Under the pieces are notes generated by a model that was not told the origin of the DNA, searched no databases, and saw only the letters and a list, made by a program, of their open reading frames with translations. Below, one piece after another: positions 1 through 7,173 of a DNA stretch of 13,990 bases. The position numbers were made by a program, and so were the translations under genes. Source of the DNA: Nitrospiraceae bacterium (lineage in GTDB: Bacteria; Nitrospirota; Nitrospiria; Nitrospirales; Nitrospiraceae); contig JACVSD010000040.1 in assembly GCA_014534095.1 (NCBI GenBank), positions 1 through 13,990 of the forward strand. Reading direction: 5' to 3'. Position 1 is the first letter of the stretch; each line of letters begins with the position of its first letter.

Positions 1-196
1 ATCCCACCGCGAGCGCCAGGGCAATCTTGACGAAGGTGCTGCGACGGGCGATGACGCGTTCAAGCAGAAGACCGTAGCGGTCGCGAAAGCGATTGAAGCC
101 TAGTTCAAACCGCTTCTGAAAGCGGACAAAGACGTTCGGAGAGGCTTCGCCGCCGGGCGGCTCCCGATGGTCCTGCGGCTCATGTGGCGGCGACAT
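1..196 (-). CDS. RND efflux permease, C-terminal half (partial, runs off left edge)
   Basis: This frame continues the RND permease encoded just upstream, offset by one base. It is open from about position 202 to the window edge. It holds the charged linker between the two permease halves (including FVRFQKRFELGFNRFRDRY), then the start of a hydrophobic segment (STFVKIALALAVG) that fits transmembrane helix 7. An ATG at 196-194 begins MSPPHEPQDH and is preceded by GGAG with a 5-base spacer. It could therefore be a real start, translationally coupled to the upstream frame, whose stop is at 182-180. The alternative is a one-base frameshift (mutation or assembly error) in one gene of roughly 1,000 codons. 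That this is permease sequence is fairly sure; whether it is a separate protein is open. Confidence 0.6.
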   Translation of the reverse strand, partial: MSPPHEPQDHREPPGGEASPNVFVRFQKRFELGFNRFRDRYGLLLERVIARRSTFVKIALALAVG

Positions 197-1679
197 GGTG
201 ACTCCGCAACATATATTTCGCCATGGTCGGGACCAACGTGCGAGAGAAGATAAAGGAGGCCAGCATTGCAATGATGACCGCCTCGGCCATGGGCTTGAAG
301 AGAAACCCGGAGACGCCGCTCAGCTCGAAGAGCGGCAGCCACACGATCGCGATGCAGAGCGTGGCTACGAGGGTTGGCGTGACGATCTGATTGGCCGCGT
401 CGATGATCGCGGTCTCCACGGGCTTGCCCATTTCGAGATGGCGATCGATATTCTCGATCATCACGGTCGCATCGTCGACCAGGATGCCGACAGCCAGTGC
501 CAAGCCGCCCAACGTCATGACATTGATCGTCTCGTGGAGCCAATGCAGACCGATCAGGGCCGTCAGGATGGACAGCGGGATCGAGGTCCACACGATGACG
601 GTGGCTTTCCATGAGCCGAGCAGCAGCAGCACGATGATGCCCACCAGCGCACCCGCGGTCAGCATTTCGACCACGACGTCCTCGATCGAATCTTTCACGA
701 AGGTCGACGCGTCGTCGAGGAGCCTGATCTTCACGCCCTCCGGGACGACCTGTTCGGCGCGCGGGATCATCTTCTTGATGCCGTCGACCACGGACAAGGT
801 CGAGGCCTCCGTGCTCTTCATCACGATGATGACGACGGTCTGCTTGCCTTTTACGAGCACCGCGTTCTGTTGCACCCGGCCCATGAGGCGCACGGTGGCG
901 ACGTCGCGTAGATGAATGAACGCGTTGCCCTCCCGCTTGATGGGGATCTCGCCGAAATGATCGATGCGCATCGGCGACGCGTTGGTCTGGACGATCCAGT
1001 CGGTTTGTTTGATCTTGATGTCGCCGGACGGGATGACCAGGTATTGGCGCATGAGGGCATTGTGCACGTCCGACGGAGTGAGATTACGGGCCAGCAATTT
1101 TTGCTGATCCAGGTTGACCATGACCTGCATGTCCTGGCCGCCGTACGGGTGCGGCAGGATCGCGCCATTAACCGTGACGAGCAGCGGACGGATTCGCATG
1201 TAGGCAAGATTGTAGAGCTCAGCCGGCGTCAAATGATCCGAGCTCACCTCGAGCATGGCCACCGGTATGGAGGAGGGGGCGAGGCGCATGATCATGGGTG
1301 GGGAGATATCAGGAGGCAGGGCTTTGACGACGTTCTGCGCAATGGCCGTAATATCCGCTTCTGCTCGGCCGACGTCCACTCCGTCCTGCAGATAGATATT
1401 GGTAATGCTGCTGCCATAGTACGAGTGACTATGGATGTACTTGATGCCTTCGACCGTCGAGGTCAGGAACCGTTCGAACAGATAGGTGATGCGCCCTTCG
1501 ACGTTCTGGGGCAGTAGGCCGTTGTAGATCCAGACCACGGAGGTGACGGGAATATCGATATTCGGGAAGACGTCCGTCGGCATGTGCAGCACCGTCAGCG
1601 TGCCTAAAAGCACGATGAGGATGGACATGACGACGAAGGTGTATGGACGCCGGAGCGCGATCAGGACGATCTGGTTCAT
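180..1679 (-). CDS. RND-family efflux permease, N-terminal half (499 aa, frame ends early)
   Basis: Inner-membrane proton-driven permease of the AcrB/HAE1 type, which normally works with a periplasmic adaptor and an outer-membrane channel. Residues 10-32 form TM1, 35-330 the periplasmic porter region, and about 335-490 TM2-TM6. TM4 carries the GILVDDATVMIEN motif with the paired aspartates D402 and D403, equivalent to the proton-relay aspartates of AcrB. The ATG start has a strong GGGAGGAG ribosome site 4 bases upstream. The family is about 1,030-1,060 residues, but this frame stops after TM6 and the rest follows in an overlapping frame. No adaptor or channel gene lies upstream; any partner would be beyond the left edge. 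Substrate cannot be read from the sequence. The two frames may be one frameshifted gene or two coupled halves. Confidence 0.88.
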   Translation of the reverse strand: MNQIVLIALRRPYTFVVMSILIVLLGTLTVLHMPTDVFPNIDIPVTSVVWIYNGLLPQNVEGRITYLFERFLTSTVEGIKYIHSHSYYGSSITNIYLQDGVDVGRAEADITAIAQNVVKALPPDISPPMIMRLAPSSIPVAMLEVSSDHLTPAELYNLAYMRIRPLLVTVNGAILPHPYGGQDMQVMVNLDQQKLLARNLTPSDVHNALMRQYLVIPSGDIKIKQTDWIVQTNASPMRIDHFGEIPIKREGNAFIHLRDVATVRLMGRVQQNAVLVKGKQTVVIIVMKSTEASTLSVVDGIKKMIPRAEQVVPEGVKIRLLDDASTFVKDSIEDVVVEMLTAGALVGIIVLLLLGSWKATVIVWTSIPLSILTALIGLHWLHETINVMTLGGLALAVGILVDDATVMIENIDRHLEMGKPVETAIIDAANQIVTPTLVATLCIAIVWLPLFELSGVSGFLFKPMAEAVIIAMLASFIFSRTLVPTMAKYMLRSHHVAAT

Positions 1680-2176
1680 CGGCTCCTCCCGAGCGAACTT
1701 GGCAGTTCAGCTCTGTGGTGGGATAAGCGGCATGAGGGGTGAAAGGGCATACCTTACATAGAGACCCGGTTCATTACGTGGGGCAGCGCGAGTAGCAGCG
1801 GGTTACATAGCAAGTGGCTTACCTGAAATGGGACCGCTTTGGTAAAGACCGAGACGGGTTCAGCAATGTCGCGGAATTGTCATCATAATCCGGCGGCAAG
1901 GTCGTTTCATTCCCGATTTGTGCGGCGCGCGGGCGGCATGCACATCTTCCGGTTGCGCGGTTGAGCACCGAGTCCACTGTGCGGAATCGCGCGATCAGCC
2001 ACTGTGGGTTCCGGTACGGCGTCGGTCGTCTGGAAGCGAAGAGTGAAGGAGGCCTGAGATTAAGGCTGGTTAGCTCGGTGCGGGCGAATCGTGGCCGCTC
2101 TGCCGCACTTGGTATTGATCTTGCGGTACAGGAGTGTGTTCCCTGGAAGCGTACTTTTATTCGAAGAGGAGCAGCA
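1680..2176. other. 497-bp intergenic region between divergent RND permease and modA
   Basis: This stretch separates two divergent genes and must hold the promoters of both, but I found no convincing -35/-10 pair on either strand. A TTG-initiated extension of modA is open back to 1961, but its composition does not look like a conserved protein and the good ribosome site lies at 2177. The 3' part (about 1930-2130) is GC-rich with several short complementary stretches and could be a structured leader. I could not match it to a known riboswitch. Confidence 0.5.
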
Positions 2177-2959
2177 ATGGCGGTTATTCAGAAATGGGCG
2201 ATGACGATGGTGTTGCTAGGCGGCCTCACAGGTGTCCTGGCATCAGGAGCGCATGCTGAAGCTGAAGCCTTGAGGATTGGGGCAAGCCATAGCCTGAAGC
2301 CGGCATTTGAAGAAATCCTCCCGATGTTCGAGCGTGAATACGGGGTGCCTGTGCGGGTGGTGTATGGACCGTCCCAGACCCTCCGCCGGCAGATCGAACA
2401 GGGCGCTGCAGTCGATGTATTTCTCCCGGAGTCGGTTGAGGAGGTCGACAGGCTCGCGAGAAAAGGATTGACCCTCGGCGGAGGGACGCGGGTCTATGCA
2501 GCGAGCTCTCTCGTGCTGGTCATGTCAGCGGCGTCGCGCGCAACGCCGATTTCCTTGCCGAACCGTGGAGCCCGCATTGCCGTCGCAGATCCAAAGACAT
2601 CCGCATTGGGCGATGTGACCGTCCGCGGCCTTATTAAAGCCAATGCAGCCTATAAGACCGGATCGAACCTGGTCTATGGGCAGCATAGCGAAGACGTGAT
2701 GCGTCTGGTGGAGTCGGGCAAGGCCGATGCAGGAATCGTCCATCGCGTGGACGCCATCGGCAGCGCCGAGATGCGGATCATTGACGAAATACCGGCCGGA
2801 AGGCATATCGCTGTTCAATTCGGCGGAGCGATCGTTTCGACTTGTCGAGAGGCCTCTCTTCCTGCGGCGGAGCAGTTTCTCGATTTCATGACGAGTCCCT
2901 TGATACAAAAACTCCTGCTCAAATATGGTTTCGATCAAGTGCCATCGTCAAACGGATAG
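2177..2959 (+). CDS. modA: ModA-like molybdate/oxyanion periplasmic binding protein
   Basis: Likely the substrate-binding subunit of an ABC importer for molybdate or a related oxyanion, 260 aa. Residues 1-27 form a signal peptide ending AHA, so the protein is exported. The mature part follows the ModA pattern: ASHSLKPAF near 36-44 (first ligand loop), GPSQTLRRQIEQGAAVDVF at 64-82, VADPKTSALGD at 136-146, and GKADAGIV at 181-188. The position usually held by a ligand Tyr in ModA (IVY-x-x-DA) is His189 here, so the ligand should be stated with care. The ATG at 2177 has AGAGGAG about 5 bases upstream; the frame is open further upstream but without support. No modB or modC lies nearby, so its permease is encoded elsewhere or it is an orphan. 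It converges on the GlnE-type gene, with a hairpin between them. Confidence 0.8.
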   Translation: MAVIQKWAMTMVLLGGLTGVLASGAHAEAEALRIGASHSLKPAFEEILPMFEREYGVPVRVVYGPSQTLRRQIEQGAAVDVFLPESVEEVDRLARKGLTLGGGTRVYAASSLVLVMSAASRATPISLPNRGARIAVADPKTSALGDVTVRGLIKANAAYKTGSNLVYGQHSEDVMRLVESGKADAGIVHRVDAIGSAEMRIIDEIPAGRHIAVQFGGAIVSTCREASLPAAEQFLDFMTSPLIQKLLLKYGFDQVPSSNG

Positions 2960-2979
2960 CCGGTGGGCCTAAATACCGA

Positions 2980-3024
2980 GTGAAAAGACAAACGGTAGAG
3001 AGATTCCCTCCACTGTCTTTTCAC
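2980..3024. terminator. bidirectional terminator hairpin between modA and the ACT-GlnE gene
   Basis: A perfect 11-base inverted repeat, GTGAAAAGACA at 2980-2990 and TGTCTTTTCAC at 3014-3024, encloses a partly paired inner stem (GTAGAGAG with CCCTCCAC). It lies in the short gap between two convergent stop codons, so it can serve both genes. There is no long T-run after the stem on either strand; the A/T-rich part is inside the arms. Confidence 0.6.
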
Positions 3025-3031
3025 CAGGTCC

Positions 3032-5290
3032 TCACAACGTTCCAAAGGTCCGTTCAAAAAACCGTTTCGTCTCAGTCATGTGCTGCTCAATGTCCGTCTG
3101 CAAGTGCCTCGCTCCCGCTTGCCAATCGTCGGTCGTGTAGCCCACGCGGCGGGCCAGGAAGATGAACTCGTCCGAGTCGGCTGGCGGCAGCACCAGATCC
3201 TTCGCGTTGCCGCGCACCATCCGTAATCCGTCGATCAGCATCCGAATGAATAAATAGGCTTTGCGCAACTGCTCGCCGTCCTGCCTCGCGATAAGTTGGA
3301 TATCCACCAATCCGGCGAGCGCTTGCATGGTATTCGGGGTGCGCAAGATCTGCTGCTGGTGGCCATGCATGACTTGCAGATATTGGACGGCATATTCGAT
3401 ATCGACGAGGCCGCCGGCGCCGTGTTTCACATTGATCGTGCCGGGCTCGACCAATTGTTTCAATTGTTGCCGCCGTAAATCCAAGGCGGTGCCGATGTCC
3501 CAGGGCTCGCCGCTATACACGTAGCGGTCGCGATGGGCTTCCACCTGCTTCCCGAGTGCCGCATCTCCCGCGACCGCCCGGAGTTTGATCAACGATTGGC
3601 GCTCGAACGGCGCCGCCGACCCGGTCGCGCTGTAGTAGCTGTGTATTTCTTCGAGCGGATTGGACAGGGAGCCCTTGCCGCCATGCGGGCGGAGCCGGAC
3701 GTCAAGGTGGAAGATCCCTTCCTGCTTGGTCTCGATCCACTGCAGCAGCTCCTGGACGAGCCGCTCAAAGTACTCGCTGTTTTCAATGGGCTGTTTCCCA
3801 GTGGTCCGGCCGGCCCCGCCGTAGACGAACAGAACTTCGATATCGGAGGCGTATCCCAATTCGCGTCCGCCGAATTTGCCCATCCCGAGGATGGCAAAAG
3901 GGCAGGGCTTGCGGTTTTCCAGGCGCGGTGCGCCGTAGAGCTTCTCCACCTTGGTTTGGCAGTCGCGCAGGCTGCGGCTCATGATGGCTTCGGCGAGGTC
4001 GGTCAAGGCCACGGAAAAATCGGCCACACTGGACGATTCCACCATGTGCTTCATGTCGATCCTGAACAGTTCCTGATCCTTGAATCGGTTCAAGGCCTCC
4101 TTGCGGGCCTGTTCCGTCTTGGCGCGGTCCACCACGCGGTCGAGTTCTTTCCTGAGTGCCGCCCGCGGCTTGATCAGCGGCGCGTCGCGATAGTCTTGTA
4201 ACAACGGCAAGAGATTGCCGTGCTGCCGGCGTAAAAAGTCTTCCCAGAGGAAGTCGCTGGTGCCGAGCAGGCGCGCAAGCAGAGGGAATGTCTTTTTGTC
4301 GCTGAGGAACGCGAGGGCCTGGGCCTGCTCTTTTCCCTTGGTGCCTTGCACCGTCATGTCGAGGAACTGATCGAAGGCCTCCAGGGCCTTGGCCGGGTCG
4401 GGCGCCCAGGTCAGGGCATGGGTGAATTGCTTGATCAGGACAGCGGTGAGCCGCAGATGCTGCTGATCCAGTGGATTCAGCAGCTTCTGTCCGTGGCGGT
4501 TCCGGACGTAAAACCGGTCGTGCAGTTTGCCTTTGTCAATTTCGAATTGCGCCTTCGTGATGTAGATATTTCGCATGGCCAACGCATTGGCGAAGGCGTA
4601 GAGAAAGGCCGGTGTGTCGTCGGACCGGATGTCCATGATGGTATCGGTCGGGGACTGGCTGTTGTCGAACGTAATCTGGACGGTATGCAGCAGCCCGCTG
4701 AATGAGCCGCGGCGTCTCCCGAGCTGCTCGACCAGGAGCCGGTTGACGGCCTGTCGCGCTTCGTCCACCTGCCCTGTATCGAGGAGCCGGATCATGCGGC
4801 TAAGCTCCGCATCAAGGCGCCGATGATCTTCCGGACCGAATGGTATACCGCGCCCCGGCTGCACCCTGAACAGGTCGACGATTTTTTTCCGCGTCAATCC
4901 TGGCCTGCCCTTCGGGCGAGCGCGCGAGTTTCCCCCGAGGGCCGTCCGAGCGGCCGGGGACGCACTTTCCACGAAAGTGTAGATCTGTCCTTCCTCGATG
5001 TTGAGTCCGAAGGCCGAGAGGAGGCCGCAGATGATCGCAAATTCCGAAAAATAGTCGTAAGCCACCAGCGTCAGTTCGAAATGCTGATCCGGCTGCTCGG
5101 TGATTGAGAGCTCACACGGATGATCCGGTGTCAGCCGCGCGGCCAAGCCGATATGGTGGCCAATCACGGCCGGGCTGAACCGGCGGAAATACTCCTGGTC
5201 CATCCGGCTGACAAAGTCCTGCACGATGTCGGGCGCGATGTCCTGACAGTGCGGGGAGAGGAGTGTCAATGTTTCCTCGGCGGTCATCAT
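3032..5290 (-). CDS. ACT-ACT-GlnE: glutamine synthetase adenylyltransferase-like protein with GlnD-type ACT domains
   Basis: Predicted cytoplasmic regulator, 752 aa, that would add AMP to glutamine synthetase. Two ACT-like modules at about 68-160 and 203-292 resemble the C-terminal ACT pair of GlnD (FELTLVAYDYFSEFAIICG; then IRSDDTPAFLYAFANALA and FYVRNRHGQKL). A GlnE helical segment follows (LLARLLGTSDFL, 338-348). The nucleotidyltransferase core is GMGKFGGRELGYASDIEVLF at 469-488, with D483, E485 and D530 (HLDVRLRP) as metal ligands. The C-terminal helical part contains GAGGLVDIEYAVQYLQV. ELGYASD and DIEYAVQYL fit the adenylyltransferase (C-terminal) half of classical GlnE better than the removase half. 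A second ATG at 5287 has better spacing from GGGAG than the first. The gene is divergent from the removase-like gene. GlnD has the opposite order (transferase first, ACT last). Which half it represents is inferred from motifs only. Confidence 0.82.
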   Translation of the reverse strand: MMTAEETLTLLSPHCQDIAPDIVQDFVSRMDQEYFRRFSPAVIGHHIGLAARLTPDHPCELSITEQPDQHFELTLVAYDYFSEFAIICGLLSAFGLNIEEGQIYTFVESASPAARTALGGNSRARPKGRPGLTRKKIVDLFRVQPGRGIPFGPEDHRRLDAELSRMIRLLDTGQVDEARQAVNRLLVEQLGRRRGSFSGLLHTVQITFDNSQSPTDTIMDIRSDDTPAFLYAFANALAMRNIYITKAQFEIDKGKLHDRFYVRNRHGQKLLNPLDQQHLRLTAVLIKQFTHALTWAPDPAKALEAFDQFLDMTVQGTKGKEQAQALAFLSDKKTFPLLARLLGTSDFLWEDFLRRQHGNLLPLLQDYRDAPLIKPRAALRKELDRVVDRAKTEQARKEALNRFKDQELFRIDMKHMVESSSVADFSVALTDLAEAIMSRSLRDCQTKVEKLYGAPRLENRKPCPFAILGMGKFGGRELGYASDIEVLFVYGGAGRTTGKQPIENSEYFERLVQELLQWIETKQEGIFHLDVRLRPHGGKGSLSNPLEEIHSYYSATGSAAPFERQSLIKLRAVAGDAALGKQVEAHRDRYVYSGEPWDIGTALDLRRQQLKQLVEPGTINVKHGAGGLVDIEYAVQYLQVMHGHQQQILRTPNTMQALAGLVDIQLIARQDGEQLRKAYLFIRMLIDGLRMVRGNAKDLVLPPADSDEFIFLARRVGYTTDDWQAGARHLQTDIEQHMTETKRFFERTFGTL

Positions 5291-5301
5291 TCTCCCGGCT
5301 T

Positions 5302-5343
5302 TCAGCTTTCAGCTCTCACCTTCAGTTCCCTGCTGAATGCTGA
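5302..5343. repeat. imperfect inverted repeat in the leader of the ACT-GlnE gene
   Basis: TCAGCTTTCAGC at 5302-5313 and GCTGAATGCTGA at 5332-5343 pair at 11 of 12 positions across an 18-base loop. On the minus strand the structure would sit a few bases upstream of the GGGAG ribosome site of the ACT-GlnE gene, so it could affect translation. The motif also looks like a dispersed intergenic repeat. Confidence 0.5.
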
Positions 5344-5378
5344 CAGCTGATTGCCGATCACTTCTTGCGATGGCCGCC

Positions 5379-5384
5379 AGTATA
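5379..5384 (-). promoter_or_regulatory. candidate -10 (TATACT) for the ACT-GlnE gene
   Basis: TATACT on the minus strand matches the sigma-70 -10 consensus at 5 of 6 bases. It would start a transcript with a leader of roughly 80 bases containing the inverted repeat. No good -35 is present at 16-18 bases, and that region coincides with the -10 of the opposite promoter, so the two could interfere. Confidence 0.3.
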
Positions 5385-5403
5385 CCGGAACCCTTTCCCT
5401 CAG

Positions 5404-5409
5404 TATAAT
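5404..5409 (+). promoter_or_regulatory. consensus -10 (TATAAT) for the removase-like glnE gene
   Basis: A perfect TATAAT ends 8 bases before the ATG at 5418, so transcription would begin at or next to the start codon and give a leaderless mRNA. The -35 position (about 5381-5386, TATACC) is poor. No ribosome site precedes this ATG, in agreement with leaderless translation. Confidence 0.45.
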
Positions 5410-5417
5410 GCCGCGGC

Positions 5418-7154
5418 ATGACGCGCCGTTCGAAATCCCCGCACTCTCATCGACGCTCCGCATCGGTCCTACCGAATTCATCCAAGCCGGACCCTAGGCC
5501 CGTGCTGCTGGGGACCGAGCGCAAGACCGGTCGAGTTGCCGGGATTCTCTCGGCCTATGGGCTGCGGGACATCGAGCAGGCCGACCGCAATCTGCAAGCC
5601 ATGGCCGGGGAGCCGCATCATCGGCGTCAATTGGCAGAGGTCCTGCCGACGCTCCTGGAGTCGATCGCTCGGACGGCCGATCCCGATCAGGCGTTGAACC
5701 ATTGGGAACGACTCTTGGAGAATGTCACTCGCGCTTCATTCCTGGATTATCTGCACAGCTCGCCGCGCATGCTGGATCTTCTCTGCACGATCTTCGGCAA
5801 CAGCGACGCCCTGGCCTTCACCGTGATACGTGATCCGATGTTGGTCTATTGGTTGGCGGACGAAGGGGTGTTGTCGAAGGCGCCTACGCGGAACGGGCTT
5901 GAACGAGCGTTGCGGAGCAGCCTGGATCATCTCACGGTGAAGGAATTGAAATTGGACGCGCTGCGGCGGTTCAGACGCCGGGAAATGTTGAGGATCGGCG
6001 TGCGGGATCTTCTGCGCCTGGCCCCCGTGCCCGAGACGACAGCCGCGCTTTCCGATATGGCGGGCCTGCTCATTCAGTCCGCGTATGAAATCGTCGATGC
6101 CGATTTGCGCCGGCAGTATGGAGTGCCCATGCACAAGAACCGGAACGGCCGGTGGGTGGAAACGGGCTTTGCCGTAATGGGCATGGGCAAACTCGGTGGG
6201 CATGAACTGAATTACAGTTCCGACGTGGATGTGATTTATGTCTATGGCTCGCACGACGGCGAGACCAGGCAACCTCCGGGGAGGGGCAAGGACCGGCCGT
6301 CGTCCGCTGCTGTCGGCATTTCGAATGAAGAGTACTTCGAACTCCTTTCCCGTGAGCTGACGAAAGCGCTCACCGAGCAGACGAAGGAAGGGTACGTGTT
6401 CCGCGTGGATTTGCGCCTCCGGGCGGAGGGCTCGGTCGGGCAGTTGGCACGGTCGCTGGAGGACTATCGGAAATACTATGCGTCACGCGGCCAGGGTTGG
6501 GAACGGCTGGCGCTGCTCAAGGCCTGGCCGGTAGCCGGTTCGATGGAGGTCGGGACGGCCTTCCTCAAGATGGTACAGCCGTTCATCTTTGGAGCCGCCA
6601 AGACCGCGCCGGATCGGGCGCGCGCGCTTCGCGTGGTGGAAGAAGTCCGCACGGTAAAGGAACTTATCGATGCCAAAATGGCCGATCGGGGACACGAGCG
6701 CCGGAATGTGAAGCTGGGCACCGGAGGCATCAGGGAGATCGAATTTCTGGTGCAGACGGTTCAGGTTCTGGCGGGAAAGCAGGTGCCGGGCCTCTTAGAC
6801 CGGAGCACCATGGGGGCCCTGGATCGATTGGTGCGATACAAGCTGCTCTTGCCGGAGGAGCGCGATCAGCTGACGGCCGCCTATCTGTTCTTGCGCGATA
6901 TCGAACACAAGTTGCAAATGGTGCACGATCTCCAGACCCATTCGCTTCCGGAAAGCGGAGAGGAACTGGAGCGTTGTGCGATTCGGGCCGGCTATGAGGC
7001 CGAGAATCGGGCCATGAGCGCCGCCCGCTTCCATGCCGATCATCAGCGGTATACGCAGGTCGTCAACCGCTGGTTTCGATCCGTCTTTTATGAGCCCATG
7101 ACGTCGGCACTCCTCAAGGCCACCCTCCGGCTGAGCGGTGTGCGCCGTGGATGA
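5418..7154 (+). CDS. glnE: GlnE N-terminal-half protein: glutamine synthetase adenylyl removase-like
   Basis: Predicted cytoplasmic enzyme, 578 aa, that would remove AMP from glutamine synthetase by phosphorolysis. Residues 35-235 match the GlnE N-terminal helical region (RTADPDQALNHWERLL). The nucleotidyltransferase core is GMGKLGGHELNYSSDVDVIY at 255-274, with D269 and D271; D331 lies in RVDLRLRAEG. Then come WERLALLKAWPVAG and VKLGTGGIREIEFLVQ (431-446). NYSSDVD, KLGTGGIREIEF and the ending LQTHSLP are typical of the adenylyl-removing half of E. coli GlnE (946 aa in total). The second transferase unit is missing here and is replaced by the separate divergent gene. The conserved N-terminal region rules out the next internal ATG (codon 62). 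It ends 19 bases from the convergent kinase gene, with no visible terminator. Assignment to the family is firm; removase rather than transferase activity is inferred. Confidence 0.88.
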   Translation: MTRRSKSPHSHRRSASVLPNSSKPDPRPVLLGTERKTGRVAGILSAYGLRDIEQADRNLQAMAGEPHHRRQLAEVLPTLLESIARTADPDQALNHWERLLENVTRASFLDYLHSSPRMLDLLCTIFGNSDALAFTVIRDPMLVYWLADEGVLSKAPTRNGLERALRSSLDHLTVKELKLDALRRFRRREMLRIGVRDLLRLAPVPETTAALSDMAGLLIQSAYEIVDADLRRQYGVPMHKNRNGRWVETGFAVMGMGKLGGHELNYSSDVDVIYVYGSHDGETRQPPGRGKDRPSSAAVGISNEEYFELLSRELTKALTEQTKEGYVFRVDLRLRAEGSVGQLARSLEDYRKYYASRGQGWERLALLKAWPVAGSMEVGTAFLKMVQPFIFGAAKTAPDRARALRVVEEVRTVKELIDAKMADRGHERRNVKLGTGGIREIEFLVQTVQVLAGKQVPGLLDRSTMGALDRLVRYKLLLPEERDQLTAAYLFLRDIEHKLQMVHDLQTHSLPESGEELERCAIRAGYEAENRAMSAARFHADHQRYTQVVNRWFRSVFYEPMTSALLKATLRLSGVRRG

Positions 7155-7173
7155 CGCCGGGTGATCGAGCGCG

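Noticed and set aside
1990..2040. Possible cobalamin riboswitch (GCCACTG word)
   Set aside because: The conserved B12 box and the other core elements are missing; one heptamer is chance.
1961..2176. N-terminal extension of modA from an upstream TTG
   Set aside because: The signal peptide and a good ribosome site both point to the ATG at 2177. The extension has no conserved look and would bury the signal peptide.
3533..4201. 222-codon plus-strand frame inside the ACT-GlnE gene
   Set aside because: It is the reverse-complement shadow of conserved GlnE sequence, with no ribosome site and no family resemblance.
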